64,000 bases of DNA from Caulobacter sp. RHG1 (GTDB lineage Bacteria > Pseudomonadota > Alphaproteobacteria > Caulobacterales > Caulobacteraceae): the NCBI RefSeq assembly GCF_013181195.1, contig NZ_SMZP01000003.1, forward strand, positions 558,001-622,000, in the 5' to 3' direction. The notes under the pieces were generated by a model that worked only from the letters and a program-made list of their open reading frames with translations, had not been told where the DNA came from and searched no databases. How positions within the stretch are numbered: position 1 is the first letter of the stretch; every line of letters begins with the position of its first letter. The translations under genes and the position numbers were made by a program. Shown one piece after another: positions 1 to 7,318 of this stretch.

Positions 1-222
1 GTCGGCACGACACGCACGGACACACAGGTTTACGTCTCCGAACTCTCGTCTGAGACGCTTCGCGAGAACGGCATGGCGGGCGACCGTTCGCCTCTCTTCC
101 TCTACGAAGAGGTGACCGACGCCGCATCGAATGGCATTCGCGTACTCGCCAGCCTTCCGGATCTTGGTGCGGCGTATCGCCTTCTGGATTTCCTCGGAGT
201 TCGAGCCGCCGAAGCCGCCTAA
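1..222 (+). CDS. 3' end of an unrecognised protein (start lies before the window)
   Basis: Frame 1 is open from the first base to a TAA at 220-222, giving 73 residues of a C-terminal tail. The tail is acidic with short hydrophobic patches and ends in an alanine/glutamate-rich stretch (VRAAEAA). I recognise no domain. It is probably part of the same accessory segment as the next genes, because an integrase lies about 6 kb to the right. The upstream half of the gene would be needed to name it. Confidence 0.5.
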   Translation, partial: VGTTRTDTQVYVSELSSETLRENGMAGDRSPLFLYEEVTDAASNGIRVLASLPDLGAAYRLLDFLGVRAAEAA

Positions 223-236
223 GGACGAGCGCCTGA

Positions 237-413
237 TCAATCGTCGTCCAGATTGATCGGCTTGAGAGAGGTGAGCGGAAACGTCGACTTTGCCTCTTTC
301 TTTCCGTCGAACCAGGCACACCAGGCCGTCTGGACGCCGTACTGGTCTGCGATCTGGTTGATCGTCATGACCGGACCGCCTGACTTCAACATCACCGTGT
401 CACCAACTTGCAT
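237..413 (-). CDS. YodC-like small protein (DUF2158 family)
   Basis: This is a 58-residue protein. It begins MQVGDTVMLKSGGPVMTI and ends with AWCAWFDGKK followed by FPLTSLKPI, which is the YodC/DUF2158 pattern of a short beta-rich fold with a conserved GD-V-LKSGGP-MT core. The reading frame stays open upstream to 458. The start at 413 is chosen because a GGAGG sequence (420-424 on the plus strand) sits six bases before that ATG and because the family begins here. The function of the family is unknown; members are common on plasmids, phages and islands. The gene converges on the partial gene to its left. Confidence 0.75.
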   Translation of the reverse strand: MQVGDTVMLKSGGPVMTINQIADQYGVQTAWCAWFDGKKEAKSTFPLTSLKPINLDDD

Positions 414-511
414 GGACTTCCTCCCCGTCCCGAGAATGGGAACGGCAGAGGTTTGCACAGCTACGGTTTAGGCGCCAAGGTCTCGGCAACCATAACGGGT
501 TGGGGGACTTG

Positions 512-1543
512 ATGGCGGCTTCTCGCACCGAGAGAAGGGTTTACCTGTGGCGCGTGGTGACGCGCGTGAAACCCGCTGTAGCTGAGATAGAGCACAACAA
601 GCGCGCCACGCTTGATGAAGTCATCTCTATCTTAGAGGCGGAGTTTACCGCCGGTCGAGCAAGGTCCTTGCTATCAATCACTGGGCGTCTGTTTGATGAG
701 AGCAGCGACGAAGTACCCGACCCCAAGAACCAGATTTACATAGCAGACATCAAACGCGACCCCAGCAAATCGGCGGTCACGATCTTGGTAAACCGTGGCG
801 ATCCGAACGCAGCCCACCCGGCGTTTCTTGGTGTGGTCGGGGACGGGAAGGTACGGGTGTCCCATCCCAGGCCACCGGAGGCTCAAGGCTGGTCAGCGCA
901 CCTATGTATATCGACGATTGAGAAGAATGGCGCCTACAGAGCGTGCTTTGAGCGGGCAACGGGGTCGTCGTCGTCGCTGGTCCTGGCCCTAATCGCCAGG
1001 GTTATAGATCGGGCACTTTCGTCAAACCCTACCTACTATTACGAGACTTCAAAAATAGTTTCTGGCAAGCGCCGCATAGAGAGAAAGTCATACAGGCCGA
1101 CGCTGGAGATAGAGCGAATACCTTCTGAGAAACTTATCGATGACCTAAAGAATGGCGAACTATCGCGCATTACGCTAACTAGGTCGACTACGTCATATGC
1201 TGGTACCGGCGTCGCCAAGCTAATTACGAGGCAGGAGCGAAAGCTTGTGCTTCACACGGCAAAAGCCAATGCCTCAGATATAGAGAACTTGGTGAACAAC
1301 GTGACACAGTTTGCGAAAGAAAAGCATTACGAAAAGATCACCTTCCACCTAGACAATTTACCAGGCGGTATGAGCAATACGCCTACAATAAGTCTGATGG
1401 AAGAGGACGCGTTGGAAGTGTTGTACGTTAGAGCTCAGCGACTAACAGATTTCTCCAACTTTTTGGAGAACGCATATGAAAAAGTATATTATGAAATTGA
1501 GCAAAAGATGATAGAAGTTATAGAACTTGTTGAGCAATGGTGA
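512..1543 (+). CDS. Unrecognised 343-residue protein, first gene of a two-gene accessory module
   Basis: The product starts MAASRTERRVYLWRV and I cannot assign it to a known family. It reads as mixed alpha/beta. A beta-rich N-terminal half (residues about 10-140) is followed by a charged middle and a C-terminal alpha-helical part rich in Glu, Lys and Ile, ending in EVIELVEQW. No membrane segment or signal peptide is visible. The ATG at 512 follows a GGGGGA box; a TTG at 500 is the only earlier option. The stop lies six bases before the next ORF, so the two are almost certainly co-transcribed. The DNA is clearly richer in A and T than the core genes (many ATA, AGA and TTA codons), a sign of transfer. 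A defence or conflict role is only an inference from context. Confidence 0.7.
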   Translation: MAASRTERRVYLWRVVTRVKPAVAEIEHNKRATLDEVISILEAEFTAGRARSLLSITGRLFDESSDEVPDPKNQIYIADIKRDPSKSAVTILVNRGDPNAAHPAFLGVVGDGKVRVSHPRPPEAQGWSAHLCISTIEKNGAYRACFERATGSSSSLVLALIARVIDRALSSNPTYYYETSKIVSGKRRIERKSYRPTLEIERIPSEKLIDDLKNGELSRITLTRSTTSYAGTGVAKLITRQERKLVLHTAKANASDIENLVNNVTQFAKEKHYEKITFHLDNLPGGMSNTPTISLMEEDALEVLYVRAQRLTDFSNFLENAYEKVYYEIEQKMIEVIELVEQW

Positions 1544-1549
1544 CAAGAA

Positions 1550-2173
1550 ATGCTATGGCCAATTAGGCAGCTTCTCGTTCCGTGCAACTACCTGCGAATT
1601 AAACACGGGGATTCCGTTCTCGCGTCTAAGTTCGTCTATGACTTCATCCTGCCAGGTATTTTGACGGTGCTGACGGTTGCCGGCTGCTGGTGGCTTGGCA
1701 TACCGATGACGTTCGACAAGCAGCCAAATTTAGTCAACAACATCACACAGCTATTAGCCTTGATGATTGGCTTCTATCTCGCCGCTCTGGCGGCTGTTGC
1801 TACATTTGATCGTGCTGGGATAGATAGTCCACTGAAGGGTGGAGACGCAATATTATGGGTTCGCGATCATAATGGGGGCGGTCGCGTAAAAAAGACACTT
1901 AGCTATAGGAAATTTATTTCCTATATGTTTGGATATCTCTCGTTCCTTTCGCTGAACTTGTTTATTTTGGTCCTAATCCTAAGCCAAGCCTGGGCAAAGT
2001 TGACCAAAAAGCTCGCCTTCATACCGAACTGGTCCAAATTAGAACCGACAGTTGTAAGTCCAATCATATTCGCGGTAGTGTTTTTCGCTATATGGCAATT
2101 GGTCGTCACATCGATGCTAGCGATATACTTCCTCGCTGACCGCCTGCAAACTCTGAGCGAGTCTGAGAACTAG
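1550..2173 (+). CDS. Four-helix integral membrane protein, second gene of the accessory module
   Basis: This 207-residue protein has four clear hydrophobic segments, at about residues 32-50, 65-86, 124-148 and 168-196. A basic, soluble loop (about 88-122, with RVKKTLSYRK) lies between helices 2 and 3. There is no cleavable signal peptide. It begins six bases after the stop of the 343-residue gene without a strong ribosome binding site, which suggests translational coupling. Base composition is as A+T-rich as its partner. The architecture recalls membrane subunits of two-gene anti-phage systems such as KwaA, but I see no specific family motif and the gene order differs from Kiwa. The function is unknown. 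Confidence 0.7.
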   Translation: MLWPIRQLLVPCNYLRIKHGDSVLASKFVYDFILPGILTVLTVAGCWWLGIPMTFDKQPNLVNNITQLLALMIGFYLAALAAVATFDRAGIDSPLKGGDAILWVRDHNGGGRVKKTLSYRKFISYMFGYLSFLSLNLFILVLILSQAWAKLTKKLAFIPNWSKLEPTVVSPIIFAVVFFAIWQLVVTSMLAIYFLADRLQTLSESEN

Positions 2174-2451
2174 TTAGTCCTCTAGACGGATCGCTGTTGC
2201 TCCGATAGCAGCAAGGCATTGCAGCATGAACGCTGCCGTGAAGCCGCAATGTCCAGGAACTGGTGCAACGGAATGTCCGCTGCGTGCCATTGCCGTCCGG
2301 CGCGCCTGAATGTGGTAAGCTGAGGCGAGTGCCCAGTTTCTGGAACTAAGCCAACGGCAGCAACTGGCGCATTGGGGATCTGGCTGTGCAACTCTGCTTG
2401 GTCACCGCAATGCTTGAGGGACCTAGTTCGGTCCGCGGCATGTCCTGGCGG
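2174..2451. other. Gene-free stretch inside the accessory segment
   Basis: This 278-base gap separates the membrane-protein gene from the convergent SDR gene. It has a 69-codon open frame on the minus strand (2182-2391), but no ribosome binding site and no protein pattern I can recognise. I see no convincing terminator hairpin. Confidence 0.4.
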
Positions 2452-3465
2452 CTAATCTCGATGTCGTTCGATTAGCTTGACGGCCATAGTCCAAAGCCTC
2501 TCTGCGTTGCCTTTGTCTATCGAATAGGGCGCCACGCCTCGCGGGGCGTCGGCGGGACGCTGTTGTTGCACGATACCCTCATTGCAATCATCGAAGTAGC
2601 GACCGCTAACTTGAGCGACGAGTGGCGACGCCGCGAGAAGGACGGACGTTGCTGCGCCTTGCTGTGGGCTCTTCCGAAGGAGCTCCGGCGTTTTGAGGCC
2701 GCCGGTGTGTCGCTGCAGATTGGTCGCGATGGCGCCCGGGTTCAGCGCGTTAGCGCAGATGCCGTCGCTGGCCCATCGCGACGCCATGGCGACGGCGGCC
2801 AGGACGCAGGCCGTCTTCGACTGACCGTAAGCCAGTAGAGGGTCGTAAGGGATGAAGAGGAAGTGCGGATCATCCCAGAAGACCGGCGCGAAGAGATTGC
2901 CGGTAGAACTCACCCAAACCACACGCGCGCCATCAGCGGCGGCGAGGTGCGCTCGCAAGCCCAGTGTCAGAGCGAAATGACCGAGGAAATTGGTCGCGAA
3001 CTGCATCTCGCAGCCTTCAGGCGTTCGCTCCAGGCTCGGCAGCGCCATGATCCCGGCGTTGTTGACCAGAGCGTGGATCGGGCCGCTCCACGCCTCGACG
3101 AAGGCGCCAACGGACCGCAGGTCGGCGAGGTCGAGAGCGCTGACCAGAATGCGGTCATTCCCCGTCTCACGTCTTAGGCGGACCGCGACAGCTTCCGCCG
3201 CATCGGGGTTGCGGGCGGCGATGGTGACCGTCGCGCCCGCCCTGGCAAGGCTGCGGACTGTTTCGGCTCCGATGCCGCCAGAGCCGCCGGTGACGATGAT
3301 GTTCCGACTGGACAGATCGACGCCGTCGACAACGTCATCCGCCGTCGAGGCGAAGCTGAAGGGGGTCTTGAAAGTCGACAAGAGGTTATCCCGCGCGGTG
3401 ATTGAGGATCGTGGAGGGACAGTTCTGGCTGCCATCGCAGCTCGGCTGCGGGCGCTCTCCACCAT
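2452..3465 (-). CDS. Short-chain dehydrogenase/reductase (SDR), retinol-dehydrogenase-like
   Basis: This 337-residue NAD(P)-dependent oxidoreductase has the classical SDR signatures. The cofactor loop TGGSGGIG is at residues 59-66, NNAG at 135-138, the catalytic Ser near 186-187 (VSSTGN), and the YxxxK pair is Tyr213 and Lys217 (YGQSK). The N-terminal extension of about 50 residues before the Rossmann fold is typical of the retinol dehydrogenase/WW-oxidoreductase-like group. The frame is open to 3528, but the ATG at 3465 has a GGAGG nine bases upstream and clears the end of the neighbouring gene. It lies 22 bases downstream of the AhpD-like gene, so the two probably form an operon. The substrate is unknown. 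Confidence 0.85.
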   Translation of the reverse strand: MVESARSRAAMAARTVPPRSSITARDNLLSTFKTPFSFASTADDVVDGVDLSSRNIIVTGGSGGIGAETVRSLARAGATVTIAARNPDAAEAVAVRLRRETGNDRILVSALDLADLRSVGAFVEAWSGPIHALVNNAGIMALPSLERTPEGCEMQFATNFLGHFALTLGLRAHLAAADGARVVWVSSTGNLFAPVFWDDPHFLFIPYDPLLAYGQSKTACVLAAVAMASRWASDGICANALNPGAIATNLQRHTGGLKTPELLRKSPQQGAATSVLLAASPLVAQVSGRYFDDCNEGIVQQQRPADAPRGVAPYSIDKGNAERLWTMAVKLIERHRD

Positions 3466-3487
3466 CAGAGAGCGCCTCCAGGCCAGT

Positions 3488-3934
3488 CTAGGCCTGGGCC
3501 GCCACCGGCAGGCGGAACGGCGCGCCAAGCCGGTTGAAGGCGTTCATTGCGGCGATGGTGATCGTCAGCTCCACCAGTTCCTTGGGCTCGAACATGGCCG
3601 AGACGGCCGCATAGGCCTCGTCCGAGGCGTGGGTCTCGCTCACCCGAGTGACCTCCTCGGCCCAGGCTAGCGCCGCGCGCTCACGCTCCGAGAAAAGGTG
3701 CGGGACTTCCTCCCAGACCGGAAGCAGCATGATCTTGTCCACCGACATTGTCTTTCGCAGATCCCGGCTGTGAAGGTCGATGCAGTGGGCGCAGCCGTTG
3801 ATCTGCGAGACCCTGAGGAAGATCAGGTGGATCAGCTCTTCGGGCAGGCTGGTGTTCTTGGTGACATAGTGATGGACACCGAAGAGGGCCTTCGCGCCCT
3901 CAGGGGCGACCTCGTACCAAGTCAGACGCGTCAT
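3488..3934 (-). CDS. Carboxymuconolactone decarboxylase / AhpD-like protein
   Basis: This 148-residue all-helical protein carries the AhpD-type redox motif at residues 48-55 (CAHCIDLH: Cys48, Cys51, His55), preceded by the usual RVSQING sequence. Family members with this motif act as alkylhydroperoxidases or thiol-disulfide redox proteins. The ATG at 3934 is supported by AAGGAA five bases upstream. It is the first gene of a pair with the SDR downstream. Whether the pair handles a peroxide, aldehyde or quinone cannot be told from the sequence. It is close in length to single-domain AhpD-like proteins. Confidence 0.85.
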   Translation of the reverse strand: MTRLTWYEVAPEGAKALFGVHHYVTKNTSLPEELIHLIFLRVSQINGCAHCIDLHSRDLRKTMSVDKIMLLPVWEEVPHLFSERERAALAWAEEVTRVSETHASDEAYAAVSAMFEPKELVELTITIAAMNAFNRLGAPFRLPVAAQA

Positions 3935-4059
3935 GGGATTTCCTTGTGGCTGGACGTTCGATGGGGATGACGACGAAGGCGCGCCGAATGTGACATGCCG
4001 CGCGCGATTTTCTGCGGCTACGCGGGTTGCGCGTTGGGAGAAGGCAGGTCGGACTGCGA

Positions 4060-5145
4060 TCAGTCGGCGACGGAGGCTGACTGGGTTTCGGCGCCCTCGC
4101 GCAGAAGCAGCGCCCGTTTCCGATCAAGGCCCCAGGTGTAGCCCCAGTACCCGCCGTCGCTCTTGACCACCCGGTGACAGGGAATGGCCACCGCCAGCGG
4201 GTTGCTGGCGCAGGCGCTCGCGACGGCGCCGATGGCGCGTGGGCGACCGACACGTCGAGCGATCTCGTCGTAGGAGATCACCGACCCTGGCGGCACGCTC
4301 TGAAGCACTCGCCAGACCCGGCGCTGGAAAACCGTGCCGCGCACGTCCAGCGGCAGCGGCTCTGCGGTCGCGGGCTCTTCCACCAGGCCGACGACCTGGG
4401 CGACCAGCACTTCGTAAGCCTCATCGCCGCCGATCAAGGTGGCGTGGACGAAGCGCTCCTGCAGGTCTTGGAGGAGTGTCTCGGCGTCGTCGCCCAGCAG
4501 GATGGCCGCGACACCGGCGTCGCTGGACGCCACGACAATCGCGCCCAGCGAGGTTTGCCCCACCGCGAACCTCAGCGTCTCGCCGGCGCCGCCCGCTTGG
4601 TAGTGGGTCGGCGTCATGCCCAGGGATTTGCGGGTCACGGCATAGAAGCGACCGCTCGATCCGTATCCGGTCTCATAGATTGTCTCGGTGATCCCTCGCC
4701 CCTGCGCGAGACTGCTGCGCATCCGTTGCGCGCGCTTTTCCTGGCCGTAGGCCCTGGGGGTCAGGCCGGTCCGGGCGCGGAAGAGACGATGCAGATGACC
4801 CTCGCTGACGCCCAGCGCGTGCGCCAGAGCTGAGACGGACGGCACGCCTTCATCGGCTTCGATCAGCCGGCACGCTTCAGCGACCAGCTCGACATTGCGG
4901 GCAGTGGGCGTGCCCTCATCGGGCCGGCAACGCCGGCAAGGGCGAAAGCCGGCGGCCTCGGCCTCTTCCCGCTGGTCGAAGAACCGCACGTTCTCGCGCT
5001 TGGGCCTTCGCGTGCCGCAGGTGGGGCGGCAGTAGATTCCAGTCGTCGTCACGCCGCGCCAGAAGGCGCCGTCCGCCGTCGGATCACGCGCCGCCATGCG
5101 CGCCCATCGGGCGTCATCCGCGCTGCCGGCGGCGGCGCCCGCCAT
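4060..5145 (-). CDS. ada: Ada: methylphosphotriester repair, AraC-type activator and O6-methylguanine-DNA methyltransferase
   Basis: This is a full-length 361-residue Ada protein. The N-terminal zinc domain has Cys39, Cys43, Cys70 and Cys73, which match the four zinc ligands of E. coli Ada; the first of them takes methyl groups from phosphotriesters. An AraC-type helix-turn-helix (about 95-180) follows, then the methyltransferase domain with the acceptor Cys323 in PCHRV. It removes methyl groups from DNA and, once methylated, activates its regulon. The frame is open to 5289, but the ATG at 5145 is chosen because it overlaps the stop of the upstream gene by one base (TGATG), which implies translational coupling. 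No E. coli-type Ada box was seen upstream. Confidence 0.93.
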   Translation of the reverse strand: MAGAAAGSADDARWARMAARDPTADGAFWRGVTTTGIYCRPTCGTRRPKRENVRFFDQREEAEAAGFRPCRRCRPDEGTPTARNVELVAEACRLIEADEGVPSVSALAHALGVSEGHLHRLFRARTGLTPRAYGQEKRAQRMRSSLAQGRGITETIYETGYGSSGRFYAVTRKSLGMTPTHYQAGGAGETLRFAVGQTSLGAIVVASSDAGVAAILLGDDAETLLQDLQERFVHATLIGGDEAYEVLVAQVVGLVEEPATAEPLPLDVRGTVFQRRVWRVLQSVPPGSVISYDEIARRVGRPRAIGAVASACASNPLAVAIPCHRVVKSDGGYWGYTWGLDRKRALLLREGAETQSASVAD

Positions 5146-5549
5146 CAGGCGATATCCCGGCGGGCGGCGCCGAACGGATTGTCGATCAGATAGCGCCAGC
5201 AGCCGTCGTCGCCGCGGCGGGCGATATCGGTGGCGGTCGCGACCATGTTCACCTCCGTCCCGTCCCGAGCAACGCCGACATACGACCAATCTAGGATAAG
5301 CGAGGCGATGTCATCGGCCACGAAAAGGTGGCGCTGGGTGATCGACATCTGCAGTCCGAGGCTGAAGTATTTGGCCAGTTCGGCGCCGATCGCCTGGCGC
5401 CCAACATGAGGCTTGCCGGTCGCGTCGACGATCATGCCGGCCGGATCGTAGAAGCCGAGCATGGTGTCGACGTCGAGCGAGTTCAGGTGCGCGAGCAGTG
5501 CGGGAACGATGCCTTCCGGCGTAGTCGCCAGGGCGAACTTGGCAGTCAT
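5145..5549 (-). CDS. SnoaL/DUF4440-like nuclear transport factor 2 fold protein
   Basis: This 134-residue protein has the NTF2-like cone-fold pattern. An N-terminal helix (EGIVPALLAHLNSLDVDTML) is followed by FYDPAGMIVDATGKPHVGR, then strands including ILDWSYVGVARDGTEV. The SgcJ/DUF4440 and SnoaL families look like this. The ATG at 5549 is chosen; an in-frame TTG lies six bases upstream, and neither has a strong ribosome binding site. Its stop overlaps the ada start by one base, so it is the leading gene of a coupled pair. No function in alkylation repair is known for this family, so a role in handling alkylated small molecules is speculation. Confidence 0.75.
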   Translation of the reverse strand: MTAKFALATTPEGIVPALLAHLNSLDVDTMLGFYDPAGMIVDATGKPHVGRQAIGAELAKYFSLGLQMSITQRHLFVADDIASLILDWSYVGVARDGTEVNMVATATDIARRGDDGCWRYLIDNPFGAARRDIA

Positions 5550-5870
5550 GGACAATCCATCTCGAAAGCGCCCGCCATCCGCGAGCGCCTCCTCAGTGCC
5601 AAGTTTCAGAACGCCGCGAACTCCGGTTTCTGATCTCAGATTCTGTTAGTGAGTGCTCTGCCTGAGATCGGTCGAACGTCGCCTTCCTGGAAACATGCCA
5701 ATGTCTGGTGATGGCGCATCCCGGTCACCGGTGATGGCCGCGCGGGCTACGCCTGAAGACCCGGTCGCGATCTCAATTTGCCCAAGTAGAGAGGTGGAGC
5801 GTCGCGAAGAGAGCTAAATGCCTCGCTCGTATCTGTTCGCTCGCGAACCATCTTTGGGCCGACAAAAGGC
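5550..5870. other. Intergenic region between the SnoaL-like gene and the integrase
   Basis: This stretch of about 320 bases contains no credible gene. It must hold the promoter of the leftward SnoaL-ada pair. I see an 8-base inverted repeat (GATCTCAG ... CTGAGATC) at 5632-5669, listed separately. The part next to the integrase stop has no clear terminator hairpin. Confidence 0.4.
5632..5669. repeat. 8-base inverted repeat upstream of the SnoaL-ada operon
   Basis: GATCTCAG at 5632-5639 is the exact reverse complement of CTGAGATC at 5662-5669, with a 22-base spacer. It lies about 85-120 bases upstream of the SnoaL-like start, where an operator could sit. No known regulator motif is recognised, and an 8-base match could be chance. 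Confidence 0.3.
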
Positions 5871-7013
5871 TCAAACACCATGGAGATAGTCGGCCCAAGC
5901 GCTCATTAGCTTCCGCCGTTTGTCGAAGAAATCGGTCCGGCGATAGGCGGCTTCGACGCGATCTAGCACTTTGTGTGCAAGCGCTTTATCGGCCACCTCC
6001 TTTGGAAAATCTGTCTGTTCTGACGACCAATCGGTGAAAGCGCTCCGAAATCCATGAACGGTCACGTCATCGATCTTCATGTCCCGAAGAACCTTCGACA
6101 TTGTCATGTCGCTGATCGGTTTCACGCCATTGGAAGAGAACAGAAGCTCATCAGTCTCAACGCGATTTTCGTACATGCGCCGTAAGAGGGCGATGGCTGG
6201 CCTTGGAAGAGGAATGGCATGTGCCACGCGCATCTTCATGCGTTCGGCGGGAATGGACCAAATTCCTTTATCGAGATCGAACTCGCTCCAGACGGCCATT
6301 CTTGTCTCGTTTGAACGGGCCGCCGTGTAGATGGTCAGTCGCAACGCGTCGCGGCCGAGCGACGGGGGCAATGAGGTGATCGCCTGCATAAACGCCGGCA
6401 CGTCGGCATATGCCATCGCAGCATAGTGTCCGCTGACCTTGGCTTGGCGTGGCAGGCCCTTCCGAACGGAGCGCAGGGACACCTCTTTGCTGATCCAGCC
6501 TTTGATGTGCGCGAAATCCAGGACGGCGTTGATACGCTGAAGCACCTTGTTTGCGGTGTCAGGCACGGTCAGCCAGATCGGCTCGAGTACGTCCCGGACT
6601 GCGAGCGCATCGACTTTGTCGACGGCGCGAGAACCGATCATAGGAAAGACGTGGCGCTCAAGGCTCGAGATCCAGATTTTCGTCCGACTATCTTTCCACC
6701 CCGCCTTCAGCGTCTCGTAACAGGCTCGCGCCGCTGCCTCAAAAGACGGTGTAACGTGACGAGCGGCGCGTCGTTCTGCCGAAGGGTCAATCCCGCTGCG
6801 AACTTTGCGCCGCATGTCAGAGGCGGCAATCCTCGCGTCGAGGAGCGAGACGTCCCGTACTGAGCCCAGGCCCAGATCACGCCTCACGCCTTGGAATTGG
6901 ATCCGAAGGATCCACGACCGAGAACCACTCGGCTGGACCTCCAAGTACAACCCGCGGCCGTCGCTGTGACGTCCCGCTGTCGCGTGCTTCACCTTCAACG
7001 CCGTGAGCGCCAA
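5871..7013 (-). CDS. P4-type tyrosine recombinase / integrase
   Basis: This 380-residue integrase has the DUF4102 N-terminal arm-binding domain (MALTALKVKHATAGRHSDGR, then GLYLEV). A core-binding domain (about 95-180) and a tyrosine recombinase catalytic domain follow. Visible catalytic residues are the box I Arg in TAARSNETR, HxxR in VHGFRS, the second His in ALAHKV and the Tyr in EAAYRRTD. The frame is open upstream to 7199. I chose the TTG at 7013 because AGGGAG stands seven bases before it and because the resulting N-terminus matches the family. It looks intact, and it marks the segment to its left as a likely integrated element. Confidence 0.9.
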   Translation of the reverse strand: MALTALKVKHATAGRHSDGRGLYLEVQPSGSRSWILRIQFQGVRRDLGLGSVRDVSLLDARIAASDMRRKVRSGIDPSAERRAARHVTPSFEAAARACYETLKAGWKDSRTKIWISSLERHVFPMIGSRAVDKVDALAVRDVLEPIWLTVPDTANKVLQRINAVLDFAHIKGWISKEVSLRSVRKGLPRQAKVSGHYAAMAYADVPAFMQAITSLPPSLGRDALRLTIYTAARSNETRMAVWSEFDLDKGIWSIPAERMKMRVAHAIPLPRPAIALLRRMYENRVETDELLFSSNGVKPISDMTMSKVLRDMKIDDVTVHGFRSAFTDWSSEQTDFPKEVADKALAHKVLDRVEAAYRRTDFFDKRRKLMSAWADYLHGV

Positions 7014-7182
7014 GTTAGAACTCCCTAAAATCGGAGCGCTAAATTTCCCCACATCTACCCCACACTTTTCGGCGGGATTGTGCGGAACAGAATGAGAATA
7101 CCTGAAACATCGCGCTGTCGCAAGATATTGAATTATCAATAAAATCGGACGTTCTGGGACGAGGTGGTTATAAGTCCTCAAG

Positions 7183-7198
7183 ATCCTCGGCTCCACCA
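7183..7198 (+). other. tRNA 3'-end-like sequence, candidate attachment-site half
   Basis: ATCCTCGGCTCCACCA reads like the last 16 bases of a tRNA gene: the end of the T arm, acceptor strand, discriminator A and CCA. The bases before it do not form a T loop (CCTCAAG instead of TTCRANN), so it is not a whole tRNA. P4-type integrases commonly insert at tRNA 3' ends and leave such a copy at the far boundary. It sits 170 bases upstream of the integrase start. Confidence 0.35.
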
Positions 7199-7250
7199 AG
7201 GATCTCCCAAAACACGCTTGAAGATGTCGCCGCAGTCCTGCGCGCGTCGG

Positions 7251-7272
7251 AAAACTGTGCTTTCAAAACTGT
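7251..7272 (+). repeat. Direct repeat AAAACTGT (two copies, 14-base period) before the ECF sigma gene
   Basis: AAAACTGT occurs at 7251-7258 and again at 7265-7272, about 50 bases before the sigma-factor start. The arrangement could be a regulator site. It resembles Pho-box half-sites (CTGTCA), but the period is 14 rather than 11 bases, so I do not call it a Pho box. Confidence 0.3.
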
Positions 7273-7318
7273 CACACGCTGCTGTTAAGCGGCCGTCCCG
7301 TCGAAAGAGGAGACGGGC

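Larger units (their letters stand above)
7014..7318. other. Divergent intergenic region between the integrase and the ECF sigma gene
   Basis: This 305-base region holds the promoters of the integrase (leftward) and the sigma factor (rightward). It also contains the tRNA-end-like sequence at 7183-7198 and the AAAACTGT direct repeat at 7251-7272. The left half is noticeably A+T-rich (for example 7125-7145), and the right half has core-genome composition. The edge of the accessory segment therefore probably lies inside it. Confidence 0.5.

Noticed and set aside
512..2173. Assignment of the two-gene module to the Kiwa (KwaA/KwaB) defence system
   Set aside because: The gene order is reversed, the soluble protein shows no DUF4868 pattern I can see, and four helices alone are not diagnostic.
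2182..2391. 69-codon minus-strand frame
   Set aside because: No ribosome binding site, no recognisable protein pattern, and no conserved context.
7160..7198. Complete tRNA gene ending in GGCTCCACCA
   Set aside because: No T loop, anticodon arm or paired 5' acceptor strand can be drawn; only the last 16 bases resemble a tRNA.
7251..7272. Pho box before the ECF sigma gene
   Set aside because: The two CTGT-containing repeats are 14 rather than 11 bases apart, and the second half of each repeat deviates from CTGTCAT.
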